Source: Chakrabartia godavariana | GTDB lineage: Bacteria; Pseudomonadota; Alphaproteobacteria; Sphingomonadales; Sphingomonadaceae | Direction: 5' to 3' | Assembly (NCBI GenBank): GCA_005518185.1 | Contig: RKSN01000003.1 | Span: forward strand, 1 to 64,000 | DNA: 64,000 bases | Shown: positions 1-9,018 of the stretch, piece by piece | Position numbering within the stretch: the stretch's first letter is position 1 | Layout: each line of letters opens with the position of its first letter | The notes under the pieces: model-generated | What the model was told of the DNA's origin: nothing | Seen by the model: the letters and a program-made list of their open reading frames with translations, nothing else | Databases searched by the model: none | Position numbers and translations under genes: made by a program

Positions 1-11
1 CGGTCATGACC

Positions 12-59
12 GCCTTGATGAAGCCGGCGGGCGCTACGCGCCCTTGTCTTCATCAAGGC
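12..59. repeat. nested inverted repeat at the left edge
   Basis: A 12-base arm GCCTTGATGAAG (12-23) is repeated exactly in inverse at 48-59, and inside it lies a second perfect stem GGGCGC/GCGCCC (29-34 and 38-43) with a 3-base loop. Together they could form one long hairpin. It lies just where the N-terminal coding part of the following GST gene should be. It may be a mobile-element remnant or an artefact at a contig end; the sequence alone cannot decide. Confidence 0.6.
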
Positions 60-637
60 AATGCAGCCCTTCGAGGGACCGGTTCCCAATGTGCTATGGG
101 GCCGAGTTTGCCCAGCGCTGGCCCATCGGCAAGTTTCCCCTTCTGGTCGATGGCGGGCGCCAGGTGATGGAGGCGACGAGCATCATCGAATATCTGGACG
201 TTGCCTTTCCGCAATCGGCACGGCTGTTGCCGGACGACCCGCAATGCGCGCAGCAGGTCCGGATGCTCGACCGCATCTTCGACAATTATGTGATGACGCC
301 CGTCCAGCGCATCGTCGGCAATGCGCTTCTGCCCGAGGAGCGGCGCGATGCCGCGACCGTGACCGAGGCCAAGGCTGCGCTGGAACAGGCCTATGGCTGG
401 CTCGACGCCCATATGGCCGGGCGCGGCTGGGCAGAGGGCGCCGACTTCTCGCTGGCGGACTGCGCAGCGGCGCCGTCGCTCTTCTATGCCGATTGGGTCC
501 ACCCGATCACCGCGCAATGGCCGTCGCTGGCCGCTTACCGGGCGCGCCTGATCGCCCGCGCCTCGGTTGCGCGGGCCATTGACGAGGCCCGCCCGTATCG
601 CCCCCTGTTTCCACTCGGCGCGCCCGATCGGGATTGA
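44..637 (+). CDS. glutathione S-transferase family protein, 5' end disrupted
   Basis: From about residue 18 the product reads as a GST: GAEFAQRWPIGKFPLLVDGG is the end of the thioredoxin-like domain with the conserved Pro, EATSIIEYLD is the glutathione gamma-glutamyl contact region (E-S/A pattern), and the helical C-terminal domain contains FSLADCAAAP, the usual N-capping motif. Likely role: glutathione conjugation or transfer in the cytoplasm; substrate unknown. The first 50 or so residues of the family, including the catalytic Ser/Cys/Tyr region, are not found in this frame. The possible starts (TTG at 44, ATG at 89) both give a truncated fold. A palindrome fills the expected region, so the gene is truncated, frameshifted or misassembled. 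The downstream START-like gene is 15 bases away and probably cotranscribed. Confidence 0.6.
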   Translation: MSSSRQCSPSRDRFPMCYGAEFAQRWPIGKFPLLVDGGRQVMEATSIIEYLDVAFPQSARLLPDDPQCAQQVRMLDRIFDNYVMTPVQRIVGNALLPEERRDAATVTEAKAALEQAYGWLDAHMAGRGWAEGADFSLADCAAAPSLFYADWVHPITAQWPSLAAYRARLIARASVARAIDEARPYRPLFPLGAPDRD

Positions 638-652
638 ACGAAAGGACCTTCA

Positions 653-1129
653 ATGACTGGCACCCAAACCAACGGCTATGAACTCTCGGTCGACCGCTAC
701 ATTGCAGCACCGCCTGAGGCTGTGTGGGAGATCATGACCAAGCGGCAGACCGAATGGTGGTGCCCCAAGCCCTGGCGCACCGAAATCATCGAGCAGGATT
801 GGCGCGCGGGCGGCCGGGCCGCGATGGTCATGAAAGGCCCCAATGGCGAGGAGCATCCGCAGGAGGGCGTGTTCCTGGAGGTCACGCCCGGGCGCCGCTT
901 TGTCACTACCGATTCATTCGCAGCGGGCTGGATCCCGACCAAGCCCTTCATGGTCGGCGGCTGGGAAGTCGAGTCCGAGGGCACGGGCACCCGCTATCGC
1001 GCTTGGGCGCGGCACTGGGACGAGGCCACGATGCAAAGCCATGCCGACATGGGCTTTGTCGATGGCTGGATGACCTGCGCCGATCAGCTGGCCGAGATCG
1101 CCGAGCGGGAGGCCGGCGGGCAGGCCTGA
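653..1129 (+). CDS. SRPBCC (START-like, AHSA1-type) domain protein
   Basis: A 158-residue cytoplasmic protein that is a single SRPBCC ligand-binding fold. The opening strand VDRYIAAPPEAVWEIMT is the classic AHSA1/CalC-like signature, followed by W-rich strands (WWCPKP), the GGxxxMVM strand, and a long C-terminal helix ending in ADQLAEIAEREA. Family members bind hydrophobic ligands or assist Hsp90-like chaperones; no catalytic residue is evident. The start has AAAGGA about 6 bases upstream. It follows the GST-like gene closely, a pairing that fits small-molecule stress or detoxification, but the function is inferred from fold only. Confidence 0.75.
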   Translation: MTGTQTNGYELSVDRYIAAPPEAVWEIMTKRQTEWWCPKPWRTEIIEQDWRAGGRAAMVMKGPNGEEHPQEGVFLEVTPGRRFVTTDSFAAGWIPTKPFMVGGWEVESEGTGTRYRAWARHWDEATMQSHADMGFVDGWMTCADQLAEIAEREAGGQA

Positions 1130-1131
1130 AG

Positions 1132-1746
1132 TCACGCAAAAGCGGCCGACCCGCGCAGGTGCTGATAGGCTTCAACGACGCCTTGCAGCTTCTTCTCGAA
1201 CGAACGGTCCCCGCCATTGCGGTCGGGATGATATTTGCGGACCAGTTCCGAATAGCGGGAGCGCAGCGCCTTCCGGTCGGCATCGGGATCAAGGCCGAGC
1301 GTCCGCAGCGCATCGCGGTCTTCCGGGGTGAGCGGCTTTCCATCGGCGCGCTGGCGCGGCATCGCGTCGGCGGCGCGTTGGCGGAAGCGCGCTGAAATCG
1401 CGTCGAGCGGATCGTGGAAGTCGGCCCAGCGCGGTGGTTCATCGACGCCGGCTGTCGCGCGAAACGCACGAGTCTCCCGCTCCCAACCGCCCATCGGCAT
1501 CTGCGCGCGCTCAATCTCCTCGCGCGTCATGCCCTGAAAATAATTATACCCCGCATTGAACGCGCGGACATGATCGAGGCACAGCCATTGCCAGTCGCCC
1601 GGCCCATCAGCGCCGGGATCGCGCCCGCCCGGACGTGGCGCGCGAAACTCCCCGGCTTCCTGGCAGCCCGGCACGGCACAGTCGTGCTGATGCCCGGACA
1701 CGCGGCCGTGAAACCGGTCCCGCGGGCGGCTGTCGCGTTCGCTCAT
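1132..1746 (-). CDS. J-domain (DnaJ-like) co-chaperone
   Basis: A 204-residue protein whose C-terminal third is a J domain: ALRTLGLDPDADRKALRSRY, then the diagnostic HPD tripeptide in YHPDRNGGDRS, then the final helix EAYQHLRG. The HPD loop stimulates the DnaK ATPase. The N-terminal half is not the Gly/Phe and zinc-finger arrangement of true DnaJ; it has a short Cys/His-containing segment (CAVPGC and CLDHVRAFN) and the pattern YNYFQGMTREEIERAQ, shared by a proteobacterial family of single-J proteins. It overlaps the upstream gene by 4 bases (ATGA), implying translational coupling. A J protein next to bolA is a common alphaproteobacterial arrangement. Confidence 0.85.
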   Translation of the reverse strand: MSERDSRPRDRFHGRVSGHQHDCAVPGCQEAGEFRAPRPGGRDPGADGPGDWQWLCLDHVRAFNAGYNYFQGMTREEIERAQMPMGGWERETRAFRATAGVDEPPRWADFHDPLDAISARFRQRAADAMPRQRADGKPLTPEDRDALRTLGLDPDADRKALRSRYSELVRKYHPDRNGGDRSFEKKLQGVVEAYQHLRGSAAFA

Positions 1747-2249
1747 GCAGGCCCCGCGCCGAACGATATCGCATGCCCGACGGGCGCTGGTGCCCAGTCC
1801 TCATGCAGCGCGAGCACCTGCAACATGGCGTCTTCGAGCTGCGCATCGCTCACATCGGGAAAGGCGACGTGCGAGGTCGCGCATCCCGCCTCCCCCATGT
1901 GCCGGATCGCAGCGGCGTCGCTGCCCCCGGACCACAAGGCCGCCTCAAAGCATTCGACGAGCCGTTCGGCCTGCAGCAACTGCACGATCGACACATCGGG
2001 CACGCCGGCCCGCCCGGCGCTGGCATGGCCGGCCGCCTTGGCGAGATCCTGAACCTCTTCGGGGTGGCGTCCGCCCGCAATCATCCCCCAGAAACCGTCA
2101 CGCAGACCAAGCGTTTCCTCCACGATCCAATGGACGGCATCGTGCGGCACCGGTCCCTTTTTCGGGAACCGCGTCTCGGCGACCGAGCCATCGGCCCGGC
2201 GAATCACGATGCGGTCCTCCACCGCGCCCTTGAAGATTGTCACACGCAT
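1743..2249 (-). CDS. conserved hypothetical protein
   Basis: A 168-residue soluble protein without signal peptide or membrane segment. It opens with a beta-hairpin-like segment MRVTIFKGAVEDRIVIRRA, then FPKKGPVPHDAVHWIVEETL, a helical stretch, and an acidic C-terminus. I do not recognise a named catalytic motif; the PHDAVHW block is the most distinctive part. It is the first gene of a two-gene unit with the J-domain protein (4-base overlap) and is divergent from bolA with only 38 bases between start codons, so the two promoters must overlap. Confidence 0.65.
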   Translation of the reverse strand: MRVTIFKGAVEDRIVIRRADGSVAETRFPKKGPVPHDAVHWIVEETLGLRDGFWGMIAGGRHPEEVQDLAKAAGHASAGRAGVPDVSIVQLLQAERLVECFEAALWSGGSDAAAIRHMGEAGCATSHVAFPDVSDAQLEDAMLQVLALHEDWAPAPVGHAISFGAGPA

Positions 2250-2287
2250 CCCTTCCCCATGGCTCCAGTCTTGCTAGAAGAAAAGCC

Positions 2288-2563
2288 ATGACCGAACGCC
2301 CCATCGAATCCGAAATCACCACCCGTCTCACCCAGAGCTTTGCACCGACGCGGCTCGTCATCACCAATGACAGCGGCCGGCACGGCGGCCATTCGGGCGA
2401 CGACGGGTCGGGCGAAAGCCACTTCACGGTGGAGATTGAGGCGGCCGCCTTTGCCGGTGTCAGTCGGCTGGAACGGCAGCGGATGGTCAACCGCGCTCTG
2501 GGTGATCTGCCCGGTCAGCGCGTCCACGCACTCGCCATCAAGGCAAAGGCCCCCGGCGAATAA
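2288..2563 (+). CDS. bolA: BolA family protein
   Basis: A 91-residue protein with the compact BolA fold: IESEITTRLTQSFAPTRLVI, the N-D-S-x-x-H-x-G-H segment (NDSGRHGGHS), and SHFTVEIEAAAFAGVSRLER followed by RMVNRAL. BolA proteins pair with monothiol glutaredoxins to handle Fe-S clusters and respond to iron or stress; the conserved His residues are present. I chose ATG 2288, preceded by AGAAGAAAAGCC, over an upstream in-frame ATG because MTERPIESEI matches the usual family N-terminus. It is followed after 22 bases by the pirin gene. Confidence 0.9.
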   Translation: MTERPIESEITTRLTQSFAPTRLVITNDSGRHGGHSGDDGSGESHFTVEIEAAAFAGVSRLERQRMVNRALGDLPGQRVHALAIKAKAPGE

Positions 2564-2585
2564 GGCGACTTTAGGAGACGAAGCG

Positions 2586-3482
2586 ATGACGCATCCCGTT
2601 GAAGGCACGCTGCTTCCCGTCACCCACAATCTGGGCGCGTTTGAGGTCCGCCGCGTTCTCCCGGCGCGCGGGCTGACGATGGTCGGGCCCTTCTGCTTCG
2701 TCGATCAGTTCGGGCCGGGCGTGATCGAGATCGGTCAGGGCATGGACGTGCGGCCCCACCCGCATATCGGGTTGGCCACCGTGACCTACATCTTTGACGG
2801 CGCCATCGACCATCGGGACTCGCTGGGCTCCTTTGCGACGATCCGCCCCGGCGAGGTCAATCTGATGACGGCGGGCAAGGGCATCGTCCATTCGGAGCGC
2901 TCCCCCGCCGAAGAGCGTGCCAAGGGCGCCCCGATGTACGGGATGCAGACCTGGCTCGCTCTGCCCGACGGCAAGGAGGAAATTGACCCCGCATTTGAGC
3001 AGGTGAAATCAGACGGACTGCCCATCCTCACCGGCGGCGGCGCAAAGGCGCGCGTCATCATGGGTACGCTCTGGGGCAAGACGGCGGCCACGACGTGCCA
3101 TGCAGAGACCATCTACGCCGACATCATGCTCGAACAGGGGGGCACCATCCCCGTCGATGCCGACGCCGATGAACGCGCGCTGATGCTCGTCGGTGGCGAG
3201 GCCGAGATTTCGGGCGAGGCCATGGAGCTGTACACACTCTACGTGCTGAAACCCGGCGTCAAAGGCACGCTGCGGTCGGCGACGGGCGGGCGGATCATGC
3301 TGCTCGGCGGCGAGGATTTTCCGACCGCGCGGCGCGTCTGGTGGAACTTCGTGTCGTCCCGGCAGGCCCGCATCGATCAGGCCGTACGCGACTGGAGCGA
3401 GGGCCGCTTTCCGACTGTCCCCAACGATCCGGAATTCATTCCCCTGCCCGAAACCCCGCTCACCAACAGCGACCCGATCTGA
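2586..3482 (+). CDS. pirin family protein (bicupin)
   Basis: A 298-residue protein with the pirin signature. The N-terminal cupin has the metal-ligand pattern RPHPHIGLATVTY and GKGIVHSERSP (His-x-His, second His, Glu), and the C-terminal cupin follows from about residue 170. Pirins are iron-binding redox-responsive proteins, some with quercetinase activity; the cellular role varies. The ATG at 2586 is chosen because TTTAGGAGACG gives a good ribosome binding site. Longer upstream reading would overlap bolA in another frame and is not credible. The alpha/beta hydrolase gene starts 7 bases after the stop. Confidence 0.9.
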   Translation: MTHPVEGTLLPVTHNLGAFEVRRVLPARGLTMVGPFCFVDQFGPGVIEIGQGMDVRPHPHIGLATVTYIFDGAIDHRDSLGSFATIRPGEVNLMTAGKGIVHSERSPAEERAKGAPMYGMQTWLALPDGKEEIDPAFEQVKSDGLPILTGGGAKARVIMGTLWGKTAATTCHAETIYADIMLEQGGTIPVDADADERALMLVGGEAEISGEAMELYTLYVLKPGVKGTLRSATGGRIMLLGGEDFPTARRVWWNFVSSRQARIDQAVRDWSEGRFPTVPNDPEFIPLPETPLTNSDPI

Positions 3483-3489
3483 CACGCAC

Positions 3490-4377
3490 ATGGCAGAGGC
3501 ACAGCACCAGCGCATGAGGCTTTCCACCGGCGTCGAACTGGACGTCTGGACCGCCGGCGATCCGGCCAGCCCGCCCGTCCTGTTCCTCCACGGCTTTCCC
3601 GAATCCCATCGCACATGGCGGCACCAGATGGCGGCGCTGTCCGACCGGTTCTTCTGCATCGCGCCCGACCAGCGCGGCTATGCGCGGTCGCAGAAGTTGC
3701 CGGAGGTGAAGGACTATCGGGTCAACACCCTCGTCGCCGATGTCTTTGCGCTCGCCGATGCGTTTGGGGCCGAACGCTTCACGCTGGTCGGACATGATTG
3801 GGGCGGGGCGATTGCCTGGGCCGTTGCCATCAAGGATCAGGCGCGCGTCGCGCGGCTGATCCTGTGCAATGCCGCCCACCCCTATGTCTTTCAACACACG
3901 CTGATGTTCGATGAAGGCCAGCGGCGCGCCTCCCAATATATGAAGGAGTTCCGCGAGCGCGACATTGAGGGCGAAGTGGCGGCAAAGGGCTTTGACTGGT
4001 TCTTCGAGGATCGCTTTGCAAAGCTGACCGGCAGCGGAATCACCGCCGAAGACAAGGCCGCCTACCTCGATGAATGGTCGCAGCCCGGCGCGCTCACGGC
4101 GATGCTCAACTGGTATCGCGCGTCGCCGATGCAGGTGCCCGCGATGGACGCCCCGGCCGAAATGACGCCCTTCCTCGCCGCCACCTTCCCGAAGCTGCAC
4201 ATGCCCGTGCTGGTTGTCTGGGGCATGAAGGATGAGGCGCTCCTGCCCTGCCAGCTGGAGGGGCTGGACGAGCATATCGATGACCTGACGGTCGTGCGCG
4301 TGGCCGATGCGGGGCACTTCATCCCTTGGGAACGCCCCGGTGCGGTCACCGACGCGATGCGGACCTGGCTTTCGTGA
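3490..4377 (+). CDS. alpha/beta hydrolase, epoxide-hydrolase-like
   Basis: A 295-residue single-domain alpha/beta hydrolase. LFLHGFPESHRTWRHQ carries the HGxP oxyanion motif of epoxide hydrolases and haloalkane dehalogenases; the nucleophile elbow is GHDWGG, with Asp rather than Ser; the catalytic His lies in ADAGHFIPWERP; a cap domain with Tyr/Trp residues lies around residues 135-215. This set predicts an epoxide hydrolase or close relative with an Asp-ester intermediate; the substrate cannot be told. It is packed between pirin (7-base gap) and the LtrA-like gene (4-base GTGA overlap). Confidence 0.85.
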   Translation: MAEAQHQRMRLSTGVELDVWTAGDPASPPVLFLHGFPESHRTWRHQMAALSDRFFCIAPDQRGYARSQKLPEVKDYRVNTLVADVFALADAFGAERFTLVGHDWGGAIAWAVAIKDQARVARLILCNAAHPYVFQHTLMFDEGQRRASQYMKEFRERDIEGEVAAKGFDWFFEDRFAKLTGSGITAEDKAAYLDEWSQPGALTAMLNWYRASPMQVPAMDAPAEMTPFLAATFPKLHMPVLVVWGMKDEALLPCQLEGLDEHIDDLTVVRVADAGHFIPWERPGAVTDAMRTWLS

Positions 4378-5603
4378 GCGACAAGAAGCCGCACCTCTTT
4401 CGCGACGCGGCGGACATTGAGGTCACGCATATCGAACTGTTCTTCGACCTCGTCTTTGTCTTCGCCATCACCCAGCTGTCGCACCATCTGCTCGTCCATC
4501 TGAGCCTGTTTGGCGCGCTGGAAGGCGTCGTCATGCTGCTCGCGGTCTGGTGGGTGTGGATCTACACAAGCTGGTCGACCAACTGGCTCGATTGCAACCG
4601 CGCCGCCGTCCGCCTCATGCTTCTGGCCATGATGCTGGGTGGATTGGCGCTCGCCTCTGCCATTCCCAAGGCGTTCGGCAGCAGCGGGCCGCTCTTTGCC
4701 GGGGCCTATCTTGCGATGCAGATCGGGCGATCGGTCTTCATGATTGTCGCCTCCCGCAAGGAAAGCGTTGCGCGCACCCGCAATTCCATGCGCATCGGTT
4801 TCTGGTTCCTTCTGTCGGCGCCCTTCTGAATCTGGGGGGCTTTAAAACCCGACCCCGCATGGCGGCTGGGCCTATGGGCGGCTGCCATTGCCATCGAATA
4901 TTACGGGCCGTTTCGCGGGTTCCGGACGCCGGGCCTCGGGCCGTCGCAGCCGTCCGACTGGCGGATTTCCGGTCATCACATGGCGGAACGCTGCGCGCTC
5001 TTCATCATCATTTCGCTGGGCGAGGCGATTCTCGTGACCGGCGCGACCTATGGCGGGCTGGTGCAAGACCGCGAATCGACCCTCGCGCTGCTCGCCAGCT
5101 TTGTCGGCAGCGCTGCCATGTGGTGGATCTACTTCGATATCGGCGCCAAGCGCGGCGCAAAGATGATCGCGGAGTCGGAACAGGTCGGCCTCGTCGCGCG
5201 CGATGCCTATACCTATCTGCACATCGTGATCGTGGGCGGCATCGTGGTGACCGCCGTGGGCGACGCGATCATGCTGCAAAGCCCGGTCAACCGCGTGACG
5301 CTGCCTTTCCTCGCCGTGGCCTTTGGCGGACCCTCGCTGTTCCTGTGGGGATGCAGCTTCTTCAAGCGCGCTTCCTCCGGCCTGCGCCTGCCGCCGCTTT
5401 CGCATGGCGTCGGGCTCATCCTGCTCCTGATCTTCGGGATTTTGGCTTGGGGGATGCACCTGACCATTTTGCAGGCCGGGGCCTTGGCCACGTCGGCCCT
5501 GATCGTCACCGCCATCTGGGAATGGCTCTCGCTCCACGGTGGGTGGCAGCGCTGGGCGCCATGGATGGAGCCGGTGCTGGGGCGGTTTACGCCACCCAGT
5601 TGA
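4374..5603 (+). pseudogene. LtrA family membrane protein, interrupted by one in-frame TGA
   Basis: The reading frame starts at GTG 4374, overlapping the previous stop, and encodes the low-temperature-requirement A signature VTHIELFFDLVFVFAITQLS, then several membrane helices. At 4827-4829 a TGA stops it after SMRIGFWFLLSAPF. The same frame then continues without loss as IWGALKPDPAWRLGLWAAA, and goes on with HHMAERCALFIIISLGEAIL, the second conserved LtrA block, and further helices to 5603. Total length would be about 409 residues, normal for the family. So the only defect is a single codon, probably TGG (Trp) changed to TGA, or a base-call error. LtrA proteins are polytopic inner-membrane proteins of poorly known function. 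A restart at ATG 4980 would yield only the second half. The 3' end overlaps the convergent DUF2332 gene by 17 bases. Confidence 0.85.
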
Positions 5604-6618
5604 CCGACGCGCCGTGCGGGTGGACGGTGGCCAGCACCGTCTCCGCGCCATCGCCGGGCCAGGAGCGCAGGGTGAGGCGCGCTTCGGTAACCTGCGCCGG
5701 AAATTCCATGGACAGCCACGCCAGCGGTCGGGCCGCATCGGATCGCGCACCGGCGGCCTCAATCATGTCCTTCACTTGCGCCCTCGCATCGGGCGGGAAA
5801 TATTGCAGGACGATGGAATGGAAGATCACGCGCGTGCGCCCTTCGGCCTGCGGTTCGGCGAGCAGCGGCGCCAGCAGGAGGCAGGCATCGCCCTTCACAA
5901 GTGGCGGGGGATTGGCCTGCGCGACGCGGATCGCCGCGTCGGCGCGGGCCAGACGCTGTGGCTGGTCAGGCCAGATATAGGCCATCATCCGTTCGGCAAT
6001 GACGGGGTCTGACACATCCAGCGGATTGAGATCGATGCCGACGCGATCATGCACGTGGACGGGCACCGCCTGCGGGCTGGGCCCGGTCCAGGCCGGTGAC
6101 AGCTGAACCGCCGACAGGCGATCCCCGGTTCGCGTCGGACCCAGCTGGTAGCCGAACCGGTCCATGTTGAGGTTGAGCCCCGCGCTCGACCCGATTTCGA
6201 TCCATTCCATGTCCGGGCCGAATCGCCGCGCAATCTCCAGCATACCCGGCCACAGCGCCCCCGCGCGCGCGACCTCGTTCGTCTGCGGCGGCCCGTCGAG
6301 CCATGGGGAGAGCCAGTCATCCCATTTCGCAAGGGCCTGCCGCAGGATGGGGTGCGCCTCCAGATCATGCGTCGTGTAATAGCGGGTGAGCAGCTCTTCC
6401 CGGCCTGATCGGGCAAGCGCATGGAGCCCGCCCGCAATCCGGAGCGGCAGCGCATCGGCAATCGGGTCGCCCGGCCAGTCGAGAATCCGCGCGCCCGTGC
6501 GTGTTCCATGATCGAGCATGTCGCCAAGGGCCGCCACCACTTCGGCTGTCAGCGCCGAACCCGCCTCCCGGCAATATCGGGCCTGAAGATGGAAGGCGTC
6601 GCGGATGCGTTGTGTCAT
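5587..6618 (-). CDS. DUF2332 family protein
   Basis: A 343-residue soluble protein matching the DUF2332 family: an N-terminal region with LLTRYYTTHDLEAHPIL, then EWIEIGSSAGLNLNMDRFGY, which resembles a nucleotide or SAM-binding glycine loop, then RVGIDLNPLDVSDP and a region near residue 265 with VIFHSIVLQYFPP. Some related folds are methyltransferases, but no activity is established. I chose ATG 6618 (MTQRIRDAFHLQARYC, the normal family start). The frame stays open further upstream, but that part is antisense to hisG and looks like a shadow. It is divergent from hisG with 48 bases between starts. Confidence 0.8.
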   Translation of the reverse strand: MTQRIRDAFHLQARYCREAGSALTAEVVAALGDMLDHGTRTGARILDWPGDPIADALPLRIAGGLHALARSGREELLTRYYTTHDLEAHPILRQALAKWDDWLSPWLDGPPQTNEVARAGALWPGMLEIARRFGPDMEWIEIGSSAGLNLNMDRFGYQLGPTRTGDRLSAVQLSPAWTGPSPQAVPVHVHDRVGIDLNPLDVSDPVIAERMMAYIWPDQPQRLARADAAIRVAQANPPPLVKGDACLLLAPLLAEPQAEGRTRVIFHSIVLQYFPPDARAQVKDMIEAAGARSDAARPLAWLSMEFPAQVTEARLTLRSWPGDGAETVLATVHPHGASVNWVA

Positions 6619-6666
6619 GCCGGACAGCTTGCCCTGCAAAGCCTCGGCTCGTAAAGGCCCCGCATC

Positions 6667-7317
6667 ATGCAACAGCCGATCATCTTCGCCGTTCCCAAGG
6701 GCCGGATCCTCGAGGAAGCCCTGCCCATGCTCTCGCGCGCAGGGATCGTGCCGGAACCGGCCTTCACCGACGGGAAGAGCCGCGCGCTCAAATTCGCGAC
6801 CAACCGCGCCGATGTGAGCCTGATCCGCGTGCGCGCCTTCGACGTGGCGACCTTTGTCGCGCATGGCGCGGCGCAGATCGGCATTGTCGGGTCCGACGTC
6901 ATCGACGAGTTCGACTATTCGGAACTCTATGCCCCGGTTGATCTCGACATCGGCCATTGCCGCATCTCGGTCGCCGAGCCGGCTGAAATGGCCGCATCAG
7001 ACGATCCCCGATCATGGAGCCATGTCCGCGTGGCGACCAAATATCCCAATCTCACGCGCAAGCATTTTTCCGCGCGCGGGGTGCAGGCCGAGTGCGTGAA
7101 GCTCAACGGAGCGATGGAGATCGCGCCGTCGCTTGGCCTGTCGAGCCGGATCGTTGACCTCGTCTCCTCGGGCAAGACGCTTCAGGAGAACGGGCTGGTC
7201 GAAGTTGAAGTCATCGCCGAAGTCTCGGCGCGGCTCATCGTCAACCGCGCGGCGTTCAAGACGAATGCGGCCGTCGGGGCGCTCGTCGAAGCCTTCCGGG
7301 CGGCGGTCGATGGTTAG
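6667..7317 (+). CDS. hisG: ATP phosphoribosyltransferase, short form
   Basis: First step of histidine biosynthesis: joins ATP and PRPP to make N1-(5'-phosphoribosyl)-ATP. The 216-residue protein starts with [17 protein letters not shown] (HisG KGR motif) and contains [12 protein letters not shown] and [15 protein letters not shown]. It ends at residue 216 without the C-terminal regulatory domain of long HisG, so it is the short form that needs HisZ as regulatory partner; hisZ is not in this window. hisD overlaps the 3' end by 8 bases, so hisG-hisD-nusB read as an operon. Confidence 0.95.
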   Translation: MQQPIIFAVPKGRILEEALPMLSRAGIVPEPAFTDGKSRALKFATNRADVSLIRVRAFDVATFVAHGAAQIGIVGSDVIDEFDYSELYAPVDLDIGHCRISVAEPAEMAASDDPRSWSHVRVATKYPNLTRKHFSARGVQAECVKLNGAMEIAPSLGLSSRIVDLVSSGKTLQENGLVEVEVIAEVSARLIVNRAAFKTNAAVGALVEAFRAAVDG

Positions 7318-8587
7318 GCTCGACGCGAGGGCGCCCGGTTTTGCGGTGGCCTTTGATGCGCTCGTCAATGCGCGGCGCGAGGCCGATGCCGATGTCTCAC
7401 GCGATGTCGCGGCGATCATCGCGCGCGTCCGGAGCGAAGGGGATGCCGCTGTTGCGGACCTGACCCGCCAGTTTGACGGACATGACCTCGACTGGAAGGT
7501 CGATCTGGCCGATTGCAGGGCGGCCTATGACGCGCTCGCGCCCGGGCTGCGTAACGCGCTCGACCTCGCGGCGGACCGCATCCGGACCTACCATGCAAAG
7601 CAGAAGCCCGAAGACAGCGACACGGTGGATGCCGCCGGAGTCCGCCTTGGCGCGCGCTGGCGGGCCGTGGATGCCGCAGGCGTCTATGTGCCGGGGGGCC
7701 GGGCGGCGTACCCATCCTCGGTGCTGATGAACGCCATTCCGGCGAAGGTCGCAGGCGTCGAACGTCTGGTGATGGTGACGCCGACCCCCAAGGGCGAGAT
7801 CAATCCGCTCGTCCTCGCCGCTGCGCATATCGCGGGCGTGGATGAGGTGTGGCGCGTGGGTGGCGCACAGGCGATCGCGGCGCTTGCTTTCGGCACGGCC
7901 ACCATCGGCAAGGTCGATGTGGTCACCGGCCCCGGCAATGCCTGGGTCGCAGAGGCCAAGCGTCAGCTTTACGGCGTGGTCGGCATCGACATGGTGGCCG
8001 GCCCGTCCGAAATCCTTGTCGTTGCCGATGGGCAGAACGACCCGCAGTGGATCGCCGCCGACCTGCTGAGCCAGGCCGAACATGACCCGACCAGCCAGTC
8101 GATCCTGATCACCGACGATGGCGCCTTTGCGGACGCGGTCGCCGCTGCCGTCGACACGCAGATCGACGCATTGTCGACCGGCGCAACGGCGCGCACGAGC
8201 TGGGACGCCAATGGCGCCATCTTCCTCGTTGCTGACCTGATGGATGCAGCCCCGCTCATCGACGCGCTCGCGCCCGAGCATCTGGAGCTGGCGGTCGAAG
8301 ACCCCGAGCCGCTGTTCGCCGCCGTGCGCCATGCCGGGTCCATTTTCCTGGGCCGCCACACGCCCGAAGCGGTGGGCGATTATGTGGGTGGGCCGAACCA
8401 TGTGCTGCCGACCGGACGCCGCGCGCGCTTTTCATCGGGCCTCTCGGTGCTCGATTTCATGAAGCGGACAAGCTTTCTGGGCTGTTCGCCCGAGGCCATC
8501 CGCGCTATCGGCCCGGCAGCGGTTGCCCTCGCCCAGGCCGAGGGGCTGCCCGCCCACGCCCGATCCGTACAGGAAAGACTGACATGA
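7310..8587 (+). CDS. hisD: histidinol dehydrogenase
   Basis: Catalyses the last two NAD-dependent oxidations from L-histidinol to L-histidine. The 425-residue product has the expected length and signatures: [38 protein letters not shown], the Zn and substrate region AEHDPTSQ, the catalytic PEHLEL segment, and [18 protein letters not shown] near the end. The start is the ATG inside the hisG terminus (ATGGTTAG), which places [18 protein letters not shown] at the family N-terminus; a longer reading would run antiparallel to hisG codons in another frame. It overlaps nusB by 4 bases. Confidence 0.95.
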   Translation: MVRLDARAPGFAVAFDALVNARREADADVSRDVAAIIARVRSEGDAAVADLTRQFDGHDLDWKVDLADCRAAYDALAPGLRNALDLAADRIRTYHAKQKPEDSDTVDAAGVRLGARWRAVDAAGVYVPGGRAAYPSSVLMNAIPAKVAGVERLVMVTPTPKGEINPLVLAAAHIAGVDEVWRVGGAQAIAALAFGTATIGKVDVVTGPGNAWVAEAKRQLYGVVGIDMVAGPSEILVVADGQNDPQWIAADLLSQAEHDPTSQSILITDDGAFADAVAAAVDTQIDALSTGATARTSWDANGAIFLVADLMDAAPLIDALAPEHLELAVEDPEPLFAAVRHAGSIFLGRHTPEAVGDYVGGPNHVLPTGRRARFSSGLSVLDFMKRTSFLGCSPEAIRAIGPAAVALAQAEGLPAHARSVQERLT

Positions 8588-9018
8588 GCCGCGCCCGTTC
8601 CGCCGCCCGCCTTGCTGCCGTGCAGGCGCTCTACCAGCAGGAAATGGAAGGCACGCCGATGGCGGTGCTGCTCCACGAATTTCACCAGCACCGGTTGGGC
8701 GCGACGATCGAGGACGCGACCTTCGCTGAGGCCGAGGTCGATTTCTTCAATGACGTTGTGAAGGGCGTCGATGCCCGCCGCGACGAGATTGACGCGCTGA
8801 TCGGCGCCAACCTTGCCGAAGGCTGGTCGCTGGACCGGCTGGACCGTCCGCTGCGCCAGATCCTGCGCGCGGGCACCTATGAACTCATCGCGCGGGCCGA
8901 CATCCCCAAGGGCAGCGTGATCAGCGAATATCTCGACGTTGCCCACGCCTTTTACGACCGCAAGGAAAAGGGCTTTGTGAACGGCGTGCTGGACGCCGTC
9001 GCCAAGACGACACGCTAG
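8584..9018 (+). CDS. nusB: transcription antitermination protein NusB
   Basis: A 144-residue all-helical RNA-binding protein that with S10 (NusE) binds boxA RNA in rRNA antitermination. Markers: ARLAAVQALYQQEMEGT at the start, RLDRPLRQILRAGTYELI in the middle and VISEYLDVAHAFYDRKEKGFVNGVLDAVA at the end (shown here in two adjoining blocks of the family). Its ATG overlaps the hisD stop (ATGA). Its stop codon overlaps the stop of the convergent GGDEF/EAL gene by 4 bases, leaving no room for a conventional terminator between them. Confidence 0.93.
   Translation: MSRARSAARLAAVQALYQQEMEGTPMAVLLHEFHQHRLGATIEDATFAEAEVDFFNDVVKGVDARRDEIDALIGANLAEGWSLDRLDRPLRQILRAGTYELIARADIPKGSVISEYLDVAHAFYDRKEKGFVNGVLDAVAKTTR

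Noticed and set aside
4550-5980. 476-codon plus-strand frame overlapping the LtrA-like gene
   Set aside because: It is in a different frame from both conserved LtrA halves, has no domain, and runs into the antisense of the DUF2332 gene.
6619-6957. N-terminal extension of the DUF2332 protein
   Set aside because: It is antisense to the 5' part of hisG, and family similarity starts at MTQRIRDAF (ATG 6618).
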